64,000 bases of DNA from Gracilariopsis chorda. Lineage: Eukaryota; Rhodophyta; Florideophyceae; Gracilariales; Gracilariaceae. The stretch spans positions 62,001 through 126,000 of the forward strand of contig NBIV01000084.1 of assembly GCA_003194525.1 (NCBI GenBank), in the 5' to 3' direction. This document shows, in pieces, positions 1 through 9,213 of the stretch; within the stretch, counting starts at the first letter, position 1; every line of letters starts with the position of its first letter. Below the pieces are notes generated by a model. The model was not told where the DNA came from. It ran no database searches and saw only the letters and a program-made list of their open reading frames with translations. A program made the translations under genes and the position numbers.

Positions 1-298
1 TGTCGAGCAATCTTCTCATAACGGAGATATTGAACAGCGGCGTAGCGCAAACCACACCATCTGGAAACTGGTCAGGGTTGTTTTCCGCGTCTTGAACCCA
101 TTTCAGATGATTGGGAGGTACTCTAGGTGTATCCGTCACGGAAAACTCTCGTGCAGCGCGGTCAAACAACGTCTGGTTTGCTGCGCTCAAAGGTGGGCCT
201 GAGGATGCCTGCAAGGCATGAGCTTGGAAGAAAATTGGGCCACCACGGGCGGAATGCAGTGGCAGCTCCTTTGGATTAACAGCAGATAAGCGAGCCAT
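1..298 (-). CDS. Partial gene of unknown function, 5' end
   Basis: On the minus strand an ATG at 298-296 opens a frame with no stop to the window edge (99 codons), so the gene continues to the left. The N-terminus begins MARLSAVNPKELPL and contains PPNHLKWVQDAENNPDQFPDG. No signal peptide, membrane segment or known domain is visible. Codon use is balanced and unlike the AT-rich transposon debris, which suggests a host gene. A TATA-like run (TATATAT, about 424-430) lies about 125 bp upstream of the ATG on the correct side. Function unknown; the call rests only on the open frame running off the edge. Confidence 0.5.
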   Translation of the reverse strand, partial: MARLSAVNPKELPLHSARGGPIFFQAHALQASSGPPLSAANQTLFDRAAREFSVTDTPRVPPNHLKWVQDAENNPDQFPDGVVCATPLFNISVMRRLLD

Positions 299-421
299 TA
301 CGGCGGAAGACGGGGCTCAGTCTACTTCTCTCTCGTAGAGGCTGGAAACAGAACAGACCTGGACAGAAGGCGTCGTAGGAAAGGAGATGCTGGTCTCGGG
401 CGAGCGTACTTCTCCGCGCAC

Positions 422-432
422 GATATATATTT
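422..432 (-). promoter_or_regulatory. TATA-like box upstream of the left-edge gene
   Basis: GATATATATTT lies about 125 bp upstream of the ATG at 298. The distance is longer than for the TATA box of the reductase gene at 60146, so the assignment is weak. Confidence 0.25.
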
Positions 433-660
433 CCAGGGAAGCGATAACGAGATTGTGCAAGGATAACTTGGCACAGCTGCTGTCGCAGTGGAGTCTGAGT
501 GTAGACGGCGCAAGTGTCGATTCAAAGTTGAATGGGCAAATGAACGGGATTTGGACCCGTCGCCATCACGGCGATTGGATGGGCGAAGCATGCGATTGGC
601 TGAATGCAAATCGAAAGCATGCAAATTTCGCGTAGCGCCATTCTGAATGGCAAGTGAAAG

Positions 661-3306
661 ATGTCAACTCTCACTCAGATTGGAGCAGATATTTTTCTTT
701 TTGCGCAACTGGGGACATTTCAAAGCGGTTTTGGTGGCAGCGTGACGCAAGTTGGCACCCCTAACCCTTTGTCACGCTTGCCACAACATCCAAGCTTTTC
801 TGTGTGTCGCCTACTTCAGCACCAAGTGCGGATCCAAGGTGTACACTTTCGTACTTTTCCGAAGACATACAGCACAGAATGTTGTGCTCAAGCTTCCACC
901 ACGAATAACCTCGTTCCGGAATAAATTTGGGAAAGGACTCAATTGGGAACTACAGCCTTCTCCAAAAAACCAGTTCTTGAGAGTTATATGAACTTCTTTT
1001 TTGGTACTCCTAAACTACTATTGGTTCTCAAGCATCAGCGCCGTAGCATTCATTTCTTGGCTTGTGTGTTGGGTAGATAATAGTCCGTTGAGCACGATTG
1101 TCCAGGAAACTTACCTTTTCCTTTTTCCTCAAGCATTTGAAAGAATGGTTTTCCGTAAGAAACTTGGTGCTCCAAAATTAAGCAATGCGTTTGACCTACT
1201 TAGAAACTTTATGGTGCCTTTTTGCAGATGTTTGCGAAAAATGTAACATGAAAAAAGTAAATGAAGATTACGGCGTTCTGTTGCAATAGGTCCTGGAAAA
1301 GTTCAAGTTGATAGAGCATTACTGTTACGAAGAAAAGGTTTCTAATTCTGAAGCTGGTTTTAACAAAAGGGGTCTTGGCCATCGTAACTCGACCGCAGCC
1401 GCAGTATCTTGTTTATACCATACGTATAACAACCCGATTATATCTTAGGTATATGCAATGAACATGTTTTCGTCGCGTAGTAGAGTCTATATCAAGTTAG
1501 ATATCACCATGAAATATGGCGTGATGATGAGCCATTGGTCTACTAAAAGTAGGTTTTGTACGGGTTTATACGCATTAAAAGAGATATTTTCGATATTGAG
1601 CCCTTTGTTCGTATTATGAGGTGTGGTGGAAGCCAATTCTCTTCTTCAATTTGTCTCAAATTGAGCCCTGCAGAGGGGTAGCAATCTACTAGTAATCCTA
1701 CTCGGTATCCTTACGACGGTAGCGGTCCGACCCCTCGCTGATCCGCCTAAAAAAATGAAACGACAAACCTCACACAATGCCAATCTCTCTATCATTCCAA
1801 GCTATCAAACTTAGTTAGCAATGCTACCCCTGATAATTACACGTAGAAACTCCATTGTTTCAAAGAGTAGCGTTCTTCTAAGAACAGTATTAAAATAGCA
1901 TCGGTCTCTCTGTGACGCCGTTGTCCATTTGTTCGCACCCAATAACCGTTGCAAGAGACATCCGCAACAAGTGTACGGATTAATTTCTGTGTTTCAGCAT
2001 TTCTAGATGCGTGAAGAGCATCTGCTCGCTCGCTCAAGAGCAATTGTCTCCGAGAGGCAAACATCTGCTCTATCTTCCTACTCATGTTTTACGGCTCTTC
2101 CAAAGGTTTGGGGTGTTTACGGAGTCCCGAAGAGACACACAACACCTAGCTCGGATTGGCCAGATACATACATAGATGTATGTGGACTAAGAATACATGA
2201 ATACCTCATTCCCAAAAAGCGTTAGTCTAACACTCATTAGAATCTGCTTCTCCAAAGTGGTCTCTCAAACAAGGTAGGACGCCTCTCTGGTTCCTTAACC
2301 GAGGTCCTCACCGATATGCTATTGTTGTTCATGATGATGATGACGATGTACGTGGGAGGCTTTACTGACTCTGAAAGTATAATGTGAACTCGACGGGGTT
2401 TTCTGTAATAAAAGCAGGTTCCTGAAGCAGTCTACATCACTGAAGCTTCACGCCCATATCTTCTGAAATCGGCACACGACGGCGACCAGATTAATGCATT
2501 GTGCCCAGAGCGGAGCCACTGGCGGTTTCCGCGTGATCCATCAGCGCATTAGTAATCCAGCAAAAAGCTGCTTGGCATCGTAGCTTTAGAGATGGGCTGT
2601 GACCGCTTCAAGACCGACCCTTTTCGCCTCAACCAAGTTGTGCACAAAGATAACGACATGAGCAACAGAGTTTCCCGTTTAGTTTATACGCTTTTCTTCT
2701 TGTCGCTCTTGACCAACGCTGAAAGTAAAGGTTGTTCCTTGCTAACCTGCTAGCACTGCTTCTGGTTGGCACAAACAAGGAACATAGGATTCCGCTCTGC
2801 CGTGGTGCTCCGCTCTGCTGGCGTCCTGTGGTGGAGATAGAGAATGAAGAAGTTGAAACAAGGGAGAGGGAGAGGGGGACTTCTGGCAGAAGCTTATTCA
2901 GGCTTAGTCCTGTCTTGGTATAGGAACCCTTTTGCGCCTAACAATGCTGCCGGAGACGGTTGGAGGAGACATGCAGCAGCTCTGCCGTGTATTCGGGTTA
3001 ACGAGCAGGGCTATGCCCATTGCCCATAAATCACATCACCCACACATATGATTCCAAACCCTTTAATTCTTCGCTTGTTCTGGTTTATTCCTTTGTAGGA
3101 ATGTTCTTCGTTGTGTATAATTACGAAGGGTAAACCTTTGGTAGATATTCATTCTTTCACAATAGTGAGAAAAGCTTAGTGCTTTGCTGGCAGTGCTTGC
3201 ACAGATTGCAGAATACATATAGAGTTTCTCCGCAGCTGACTTCTGCCCCTCATCTTTCGTGTTCAGCTTCAGAATTCTGTCGCCTAAATTCACTTAACAT
3301 ACGCCT
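661..3306. other. Intergenic stretch without recognisable genes
   Basis: Only short frames with no protein-like features occur on either strand. A short ATG-type microsatellite (about 2330-2350) is the only obvious repeat. No tRNA, rRNA or transposon remnant was recognised. Confidence 0.5.
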
Positions 3307-4989
3307 ATGGAGCCGTTTGGACCGGGCATCTCGGAAGCGAGAAGATTCATCAACACAGTCTTGGTAAACCAAGATGCAATTGACCCGGAGAGTGTTGTCA
3401 TTGATGCGAATGTTTGTTACTCCTCGAGGCACTGCCCGAGGATTATAAAGGTTTTCGGGGAGGAGCATGACTCTATCTCTTCACTAGAGAACGCTCCTTT
3501 GGCTCTCATGGTGTTCAAGATGCTGAATACCAACGCATCTATCAAAGCATACGATGGAAAGAAGGTGCGAGACTACGAGCAGCTAATCGACGAAAACGGA
3601 TACATTTGGTCCACGAGTGACTCATGGAGGGTTGCGGAGTATAAGAAATGCGAGATCTGCGCTGCCTGCAAGCACAAGGGAAGATATTTCGAAGTTGGGG
3701 ATGAAACAGAACCCTACATATACACCCTAACTCGCGCACTAGACGAAATCAGAGAAACCGTGCCTTGTGTACTCGAAAAGGATGGCTATACTGTTCGCCT
3801 TCTTAAGCATTATAAGGACCTACTGGACAAGGCTTTTGTCGTGGTTGGGTTTGGCGCCATGGGCGCTACCAACTGTGAGGTGAAACTGCCACTTGGTTTT
3901 CTTACTCTTCAGCAAGGAACACTCTCATGTTCTTCAGTTGTCGAGGGCGCGGAGTTCGTCCAAAGGTTCTGTCAAGCCGTCACGGCGATGCTCAAGGAGG
4001 AGGAAAGCATCCCAGCCGGCAGCAGTGATCTCCATGACACCATGTTCGCGGAAATGTACGCGGCAACAACAGAGTTAGGGGGAACAGAGGAAGCGTACTC
4101 GCTTATGATTGCAAGACATGTCGGGTGCTCATGGTGGAGCACCGAGAAGGTGCCAGACGAGAACATGTACAACGTCTGGAAAATTAGGCAGTCAGAAGAC
4201 GTTAAGGCACTCTCTATTGATTGGGAATGCGTGAATACGGCTACGCTGCGCAGATCTCATGGTCCGGAACCGTTTCATTTTGCGGGCAGACTTGATGGCA
4301 CAGTCGTAACCGGTGTGTTTGATACACGATTTGGAAGAGTATGTGTTCCTCGGCAACCAGAATATCTCCGACTGAATGGGGAAAACGAAGTAGAGGTGTT
4401 CGGACCCAATGGGAAGAAGACGCTATTGATGGTGAACGAGAACGGCGCCCTGGTTGCCACAACAAGAAAGAAATTGTTCTTGAAGAGATTTAAAGACGTC
4501 GTGAGGGGTATAGGGATTTCCCCTGTCTCCCTGCATTTTGATTTCTCAAGCCTTGGACCCTTAGACTACGGAGGCACAGAAGTTGCTACAAATATCCTCA
4601 TGGGACATTACGGTGATCGAGCCCTTCGGTACTTGCTCGAGATGGTACACAAGGCACGTCTGCTGGTTAGCAAAAACTCTCCATGCAAGTGTTATGTACC
4701 GACGGGTTGCCTCTCGGACCATGGCGTATATCTTGCGAAGGCAATGCCAGCAAGGGCGTTTGAGAACCTTGTGTTTTGTTGCAAAGAGGTACACGGAGAG
4801 GTTGATGAAAACAACATATTCTGGAAGCCGACTGAGGACGGAGAGTTGTTTAAGCTCGACAAGACTGCAATGAACCTTACACACATGATTGAGACAAAGG
4901 ACACAGTCGAAATTTTGAAGCTATGTCAAATGATGATCCATCGAGATGTTGGCTATGACGTTGTACAGAACAATCATACAGCTGTATGA
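3307..4989 (+). CDS. Intact 560-residue protein of unknown function
   Basis: A single open frame runs from ATG 3307 (context CCTATGGAG) to TGA 4987-4989 and encodes 560 residues with no frameshift or intron signal. Cysteines cluster near residue 117 (CEICAACK, C-x2-C-x2-C) and near 460 (CKCYVPTGC), which could bind metal, but I recognise no family. No signal peptide or membrane span is evident. The gene ends 29 bp before the left end of piggyBac A. It could be a host gene or a domesticated or lineage-specific mobile gene; position alone cannot decide. Base composition is higher in GC than the flanking DNA, which supports real coding. Confidence 0.7.
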   Translation: MEPFGPGISEARRFINTVLVNQDAIDPESVVIDANVCYSSRHCPRIIKVFGEEHDSISSLENAPLALMVFKMLNTNASIKAYDGKKVRDYEQLIDENGYIWSTSDSWRVAEYKKCEICAACKHKGRYFEVGDETEPYIYTLTRALDEIRETVPCVLEKDGYTVRLLKHYKDLLDKAFVVVGFGAMGATNCEVKLPLGFLTLQQGTLSCSSVVEGAEFVQRFCQAVTAMLKEEESIPAGSSDLHDTMFAEMYAATTELGGTEEAYSLMIARHVGCSWWSTEKVPDENMYNVWKIRQSEDVKALSIDWECVNTATLRRSHGPEPFHFAGRLDGTVVTGVFDTRFGRVCVPRQPEYLRLNGENEVEVFGPNGKKTLLMVNENGALVATTRKKLFLKRFKDVVRGIGISPVSLHFDFSSLGPLDYGGTEVATNILMGHYGDRALRYLLEMVHKARLLVSKNSPCKCYVPTGCLSDHGVYLAKAMPARAFENLVFCCKEVHGEVDENNIFWKPTEDGELFKLDKTAMNLTHMIETKDTVEILKLCQMMIHRDVGYDVVQNNHTAV

Positions 4990-5037
4990 GAGCCGAAGTT
5001 GGCACTCATGGTGACTAGTAGTGTCTATCTGACCAGC

Positions 5038-5054
5038 GACCTCATATGAGGTCA
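5038..5054. repeat. Subterminal palindrome, left end of piggyBac A
   Basis: GACCTCATATGAGGTC is a perfect 16-bp palindrome (plus one flanking A) about 20 bp inside the left end. The same core recurs at the right end, so it is probably a transposase binding or synapsis site. Confidence 0.7.
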
Positions 5055-5225
5055 ATTTTAATTACTCTAGAACTTTATCAAAACGTTAAAACTTTTCCAA
5101 AAACTATTTCGCTTTGATCTTCTCATCATGTCTTCTACGCCGGCAGCGCTGAAACATGTCCATAACACATCATCAACAGTCGTAGCTGTCACATCAAGCA
5201 CTATCGTCAACAACATTCGTACACA

Positions 5226-7328
5226 ATGGCCCCGTCCACAGATCTTCGCAGAATTGTTGGAACAACTGTCAACAGCCGTGCTCGTCTGGTTACAAATGAA
5301 GCTGAATGCAAACGTTATTACGGATCTCTATGGAAGTCAACCACGGTACACGGTTCTGTCCTCAATTTTGACATTCGTAAGATCAACAATCAAAATCTTA
5401 CTTTTCTGACTGTGAAGTTTCGTCTACCGAACCGAGAAAAAGAAGTAACTATACCTCTATCCAGTGTCAAGCTAGGTACCGGTGTTGACGAAGCCGTGAA
5501 TGCTGCAGAAGAGCCTATTACCGAGGTTGAACCCATTAATACGCAAAATGTGCAGGAAGATGCTCTTGTGACACCATTTCAGATGCAAGTTTTGCAGCCG
5601 CAAACAAGTTCATTAAGCGAAAATGCACCTGTCCAATCAACTGTGATTCATGGTCGTGTGTGGGAAACCTGTACGATGTTGAGTCCTCTGAATGGTTGTA
5701 TGCAAATGCATCAGTGGAAAGTGGTTGGCCTAGCGGGAGATTTTATCTCACCGCGTCACGTTCCTCCAAACATGAGTGCATTAGATTCCTTTCTTTGGAT
5801 GTTCCCTATGCAGAATTTGCAGTTCATAGTGAACAGAACAAATGTTCGGTTAGAAATCAAAGACGTTCGGAGGACTTCAGGGGGAGAATTGCTCAAATTC
5901 TTTGGAATTCTTATCCTCATGACTCGCATTGAGTTCTCTAACAGACGGGATTTTTGGAGCCTCGAGCCTTTTTCTAAGTTTATTCCTCAGCCAAATATTG
6001 GTCTTGCGATGTCACGGAACAGATTTGAAATGCTTAGAAGTTCAATATGCTTCAGCGGAAATGGTGTGACTGAAGAGCAGGGAATCGCGCGTTGGTCCTT
6101 CGTAACAGATTTCGTGAAGGCAATCAATGACCATCGTCGGTCTTTTGTCACGCCATCACATGCCTTATGTGTTGACGAAGGAATGTCACGAAGGTACGGA
6201 TTAGGTGGTAATTGGATTGATGTCGGGCTTCCGCACTATACGGCATTAGACAGAAAGCCGGAAAATGGTCTTGAAATGAAGGCCGTATGTTGTGCACGAA
6301 GTGGCATAATGCTGAACATTGAGCTCAATATGGGTGCAAATATTCCGGAACAAGTTTTTGATTCTGATAACGCCCATGGAACGGCAGTCTTACTTCGCTT
6401 AGTGCAACCATGGTTTGGATCAGAAAGGTTGGTATGTGCGGATTCCTTTTTTGCGTCTGTCAGTACAGCGAAAGCATTACTGGAAAAAGGTTTAAGGTTT
6501 ACTGGAGTTGTCAAAACTGCTACTCGTGAATATCCCATGACACATCTCTCCGAAACTACTTTATCAGACAGGGGAGATTTTGTATCTATGCTATCGAAAG
6601 GAAGCATTATCAATAATGATATAATGGCTGTAATGTGGATGGACAGAGAAAGAAGGTATTTCGTATCAACCTCTGGCACGGTTAGTCCTGGCTGTCCTAT
6701 TATTCGAGAAAGGTGGAGACGGGAGGGAAATATTTCTAAGAAAGTGGAAATGGAGGTCGCAATTCTCGAAGTGTGTGAAGAGTACTACAAAAACTGTTCA
6801 ATGGTCGATCGCCATAACAGATGCAGACAAGATGATCTGAATCTGGAGAAGAAAATTGAAGTGAAAGAGTGGTCATTTCGAGTGAACTGCTCTCTTCTAT
6901 CGATTTGTATTGTGGACGCCTGGAAGTTGTACAAAGCCGCAAATGGAAACCGAAACGTGAAAAGTCCGCACCACTTCTATTGCCAATTGGCTGATGAACT
7001 AATTGAGAATACATGGGATACCACAGGTCTAATGAGCAGAGATGAGCAAGAATGTGAAAATGATCATGAGAAGCCAATGTTTGCAGGCACTGGCTTGCAT
7101 TTAATGCAGACGAATAGAAGGAGAAAAAACAAGGATGGCAAGATTACAAAAGCTTTATATCAAGGACGATGCAGTTTCTGCAAAGGTAATACAAAGTCCA
7201 AGTTTTTATGTTCTGGCTGCTATATCAGAAAGGAAAAAGAAGTGTTTTTATGTCACACTGGTACTAATAGAGATTGTTTTATGAAACACATTGAAGAGTG
7301 TCACGGTATAATGAAGTTCAGAAGCTGA
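5226..7328 (+). CDS. piggyBac-like transposase (DDE_Tnp_1_7 type), intact
   Basis: The ORF encodes 700 residues from ATG 5226 (ACAATGGCC) to TGA 7326-7328. It would cut and paste the element through a DDD-type RNase H fold in the nucleus. Visible motifs in order are an N-terminal region with SFLWMFPMQNLQF, the first catalytic Asp in ALCVDEGMS (about residue 318), the second in VCADSFFASV (about 405), and the third in CSMVDRHNR (about 526). The C-terminus has a cysteine-rich ribbon (CSFCKG, CSGCYIRKE, then C/H pairs, about 650-695), as in piggyBac proteins. All catalytic residues are present and no stop interrupts the frame, so the copy may be active or recently so. Confidence 0.88.
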   Translation: MAPSTDLRRIVGTTVNSRARLVTNEAECKRYYGSLWKSTTVHGSVLNFDIRKINNQNLTFLTVKFRLPNREKEVTIPLSSVKLGTGVDEAVNAAEEPITEVEPINTQNVQEDALVTPFQMQVLQPQTSSLSENAPVQSTVIHGRVWETCTMLSPLNGCMQMHQWKVVGLAGDFISPRHVPPNMSALDSFLWMFPMQNLQFIVNRTNVRLEIKDVRRTSGGELLKFFGILILMTRIEFSNRRDFWSLEPFSKFIPQPNIGLAMSRNRFEMLRSSICFSGNGVTEEQGIARWSFVTDFVKAINDHRRSFVTPSHALCVDEGMSRRYGLGGNWIDVGLPHYTALDRKPENGLEMKAVCCARSGIMLNIELNMGANIPEQVFDSDNAHGTAVLLRLVQPWFGSERLVCADSFFASVSTAKALLEKGLRFTGVVKTATREYPMTHLSETTLSDRGDFVSMLSKGSIINNDIMAVMWMDRERRYFVSTSGTVSPGCPIIRERWRREGNISKKVEMEVAILEVCEEYYKNCSMVDRHNRCRQDDLNLEKKIEVKEWSFRVNCSLLSICIVDAWKLYKAANGNRNVKSPHHFYCQLADELIENTWDTTGLMSRDEQECENDHEKPMFAGTGLHLMQTNRRRKNKDGKITKALYQGRCSFCKGNTKSKFLCSGCYIRKEKEVFLCHTGTNRDCFMKHIEECHGIMKFRS

Positions 7329-7609
7329 TGAAGATGTCCACAACCTTGTCAACCTTCGTTTTTTTTATTAAAAATCTATGTTTGAATGCAAAAGTTTACA
7401 ATAAGTTCATTTTACCTTTAGCCCCCTACTAATTCAATCCGCATTATTTAGACTTGCTAGATTATTTAAACTCTATTACGAAACTGCCCCTTTAACAGAT
7501 GTCACCGTATTCTTTCTGCTGTTCAAGTGGGTGTTATAAACGTTCTGAGAGTTTAAAGATATTTAGAATTAGTCGAGCTCCCGAAGGAGTTTTGGAGTTT
7601 TATGAAACT

Positions 7610-7671
7610 CAGCGAGGTTCGAACTCATGTTTTGTTGCTCGCATGTGACCTGACGACCACTGAGCTGCTGT
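7610..7671 (-). other. tRNA-like stretch with Pol III A- and B-box look-alikes
   Basis: On the minus strand AGCTCAGTGGTCGTC resembles a Pol III A box. About 35 nt later GAGTTCGAACCTC matches the B box (TTCGAAC loop with four pairing bases each side). CAGC before the A box can pair with GCTG after the T arm. The anticodon arm is not convincing, so this is more likely a degenerate tRNA or tRNA-derived SINE head than a working tRNA. Confidence 0.35.
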
Positions 7672-7689
7672 TATGGCTCAGTGGTCGTC
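7652..7689. repeat. Perfect 14-bp hairpin
   Basis: GACGACCACTGAGC (7652-7665) and its exact complement (7676-7689) flank a 10-nt loop. One arm is the A-box-like segment of the neighbouring tRNA-like stretch, so the A box exists in both orientations. Confidence 0.8.
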
Positions 7690-7805
7690 TTCTACAAGTA
7701 CTTATAGTTGAAAGACCACCCGGTTGGCCATGTTTCAAGTTCAAAATTTGAAATGTGGGGCCATGCGGATCAGATTTCAATTTTTTTTTAATTTTGCGTG
7801 CCGTT

Positions 7806-7831
7806 GCGCTGACCTCATATGAGGTCAGCGC
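7806..7831. repeat. 26-bp perfect palindrome, right end of piggyBac A
   Basis: The core GACCTCATATGAGGTC is shared with the left end. Here the symmetry extends five bases further on each side (GCGCT...AGCGC). Confidence 0.8.
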
Positions 7832-8159
7832 ACCGGTCCGATAGACACTAGCTAGTAGGGACGCGTATTTAGGCAAGTGACTGTAGAGACAATAGATGAT
7901 TTACGCAAAAGATTTCAGAAAAGGAAGAAGTATATTTCATTAAATGTAATTACACCAATATTACACGTTGCGGAAATCTGCAGAAGAGATGTGACTATTT
8001 TTACTGAAATGTGACTAAATAGTGAAATCCATTTCAGAAATACACGCGAAACACGTTGTACAAATGGCATTGTTTCCGCGGGAAGAGGGTATCCGATGTG
8101 AGATACCGTCTTCTCAACAAACCAACCTCTCGTCCCCAATTCTCCCAACAACCCAAACC

Positions 8160-8996
8160 ATGGCCAGCGTCTCCCCTGCCTCCCCAAGCCCCACTCCTCT
8201 TTCCCCTTCTCCTCAAGTTCCTTCTCCACTCTCAAGCGATACGTCGCAGCCCCTCCCGCCCGCTTCTGCTACGAAGCTGGGCCGCTGTCCCACGTTCACT
8301 CCCGGCGATGACATCATAATCGTCCGGGAGGTAGCTGCTGCTAAAGCACACGTGGCTCCATTCGGCGAGGTGCTCAAGCGCTTCGCTGAGGCTGCTGAGA
8401 AGGCCAACCGCAACCCCAACCTGTCCGCCAAAGTAACTACGAAGCGACTTCAAGACCGGTATAAGAAACTAATGGACGCGTTCGCTAAGAAAGATGGTAG
8501 AGAAAGGATGATGTCGGGAGTTGGTGGCGAGTTAGGCGAGCTAGAGGATCTACTTAGTGCGATGTTAGACGCGCAGAGAGACCTGAAGGCAACAAAGAAC
8601 GCGGAGAAGACGTTGCGGGAAGCCCAGGAGAATCGCAAGGACGTAGCTGGCCGTCGCCTAATGCAAACGGCAATGGAACGTGCGGGTAATGGTAATGCGG
8701 GTAGAAGCGGTAGTGCTGGAGAGGATGGGAAAGAAAGGAGCAAGCGGGGTCGTCTGCTGGAGGGAGAGAGTGATGAAGGACTGGAAGCTCTTTCCTCTTC
8801 GCTGCGGAAGACGGACATGGCAAGGGTGGAGATTGAACGGGAGCGGCTGGCGTTGGACAGGAATCGGATGGAACGGGAGGTAGCGGACCGTGCGGCGGAG
8901 CGGGAGTTGAAACGGGAAGAGCGAGAAGCGAGGGATAAGCTGGAGCTGGATAAGTTTAGGCTTATGATGGAGACCTTCGCATCTGCTAGGAAGTAG
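8160..8996 (+). CDS. Myb/SANT-like DNA-binding ORF of the Harbinger element
   Basis: ATG 8160 in the strong context ACCATGG is the preferred start; an in-frame ATG at 8064 would add 32 residues. The protein has a Ser/Pro-rich N-terminus. A SANT-like trihelix follows: F-TPGDDIIIVREVAA, a short helix PFGEVLKRFAEAAEK, then KRLQDRYKKLMDAF, about residues 50-115. A long, highly charged coiled coil rich in Arg/Glu (about 190-278, MARVEIERERLALDRNR) follows. In PIF/Harbinger elements this second protein helps nuclear import of the transposase and binds the element ends. The frame is intact, unlike that of the transposase. Confidence 0.75.
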   Translation: MASVSPASPSPTPLSPSPQVPSPLSSDTSQPLPPASATKLGRCPTFTPGDDIIIVREVAAAKAHVAPFGEVLKRFAEAAEKANRNPNLSAKVTTKRLQDRYKKLMDAFAKKDGRERMMSGVGGELGELEDLLSAMLDAQRDLKATKNAEKTLREAQENRKDVAGRRLMQTAMERAGNGNAGRSGSAGEDGKERSKRGRLLEGESDEGLEALSSSLRKTDMARVEIERERLALDRNRMEREVADRAAERELKREEREARDKLELDKFRLMMETFASARK

Positions 8997-9155
8997 GTAC
9001 TATAGTGTTAGCTAAAGGATGCGCAATGGGCCTGTTTTGTGACCTCTTCGACGATTTTTACTCAATGGGAAGTACTACGAAATGCGAAAAATCTCCCGCC
9101 CCTGCGGGACTGTCCGCGTTAACGCTCGTCCCTCGCATTCGCGGACTTTGTCCTC

Positions 9156-9206
9156 GTTCCTCGGGCCGGGACGCTGAGCTACGCTCAGCGCCCCGGCCCG
9201 AGGAAC
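9156..9206. terminator. 51-bp near-perfect hairpin between convergent genes
   Basis: Arms GTTCCTCGGGCCGGG plus CGCTGAGC on the left pair with GCTCAGCG plus CCCGGCCCGAGGAAC on the right, with one A/C mismatch and a 3-nt loop. It begins 8 bp beyond the transposase stop and 160 bp beyond the Myb ORF stop. A role in transcript end formation is inferred from position; it could equally be a fold-back inserted repeat. Confidence 0.5.
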
Positions 9207-9213
9207 TAGGCTT

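Larger units (their letters stand above)
7329..7805. other. Noncoding 3' region of piggyBac A
   Basis: AT-rich sequence between the transposase stop and the right subterminal palindrome. It holds a 14-bp-stem hairpin (7652-7689) and a tRNA-like stretch on the minus strand, described separately. Confidence 0.6.
5019..7850 (+). mobile_element. piggyBac-type DNA transposon A
   Basis: The ends form terminal inverted repeats: TAGTGTCTATCTGACC at 5019-5034 matches the reverse complement of the right end at 7835-7850 with one difference. Just inside each end lies the palindrome GACCTCATATGAGGTC. A CTAG occurs directly left (5015-5018) and one base right (7852-7855) of the element and may be a 4-bp target duplication, although classical piggyBac uses TTAA. 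The element encloses one intact transposase gene. About 500 bp of noncoding 3' DNA contains a hairpin and a tRNA-like stretch. Confidence 0.85.

Noticed and set aside
6236-6679. 147-codon minus-strand frame inside transposase A
   Set aside because: Antisense shadow of an intact transposase with all catalytic residues.
8450-8823. Ser/Leu/Pro-rich minus-strand frames opposite the Myb-like ORF
   Set aside because: Antisense shadows of the Arg/Glu-rich coiled coil.
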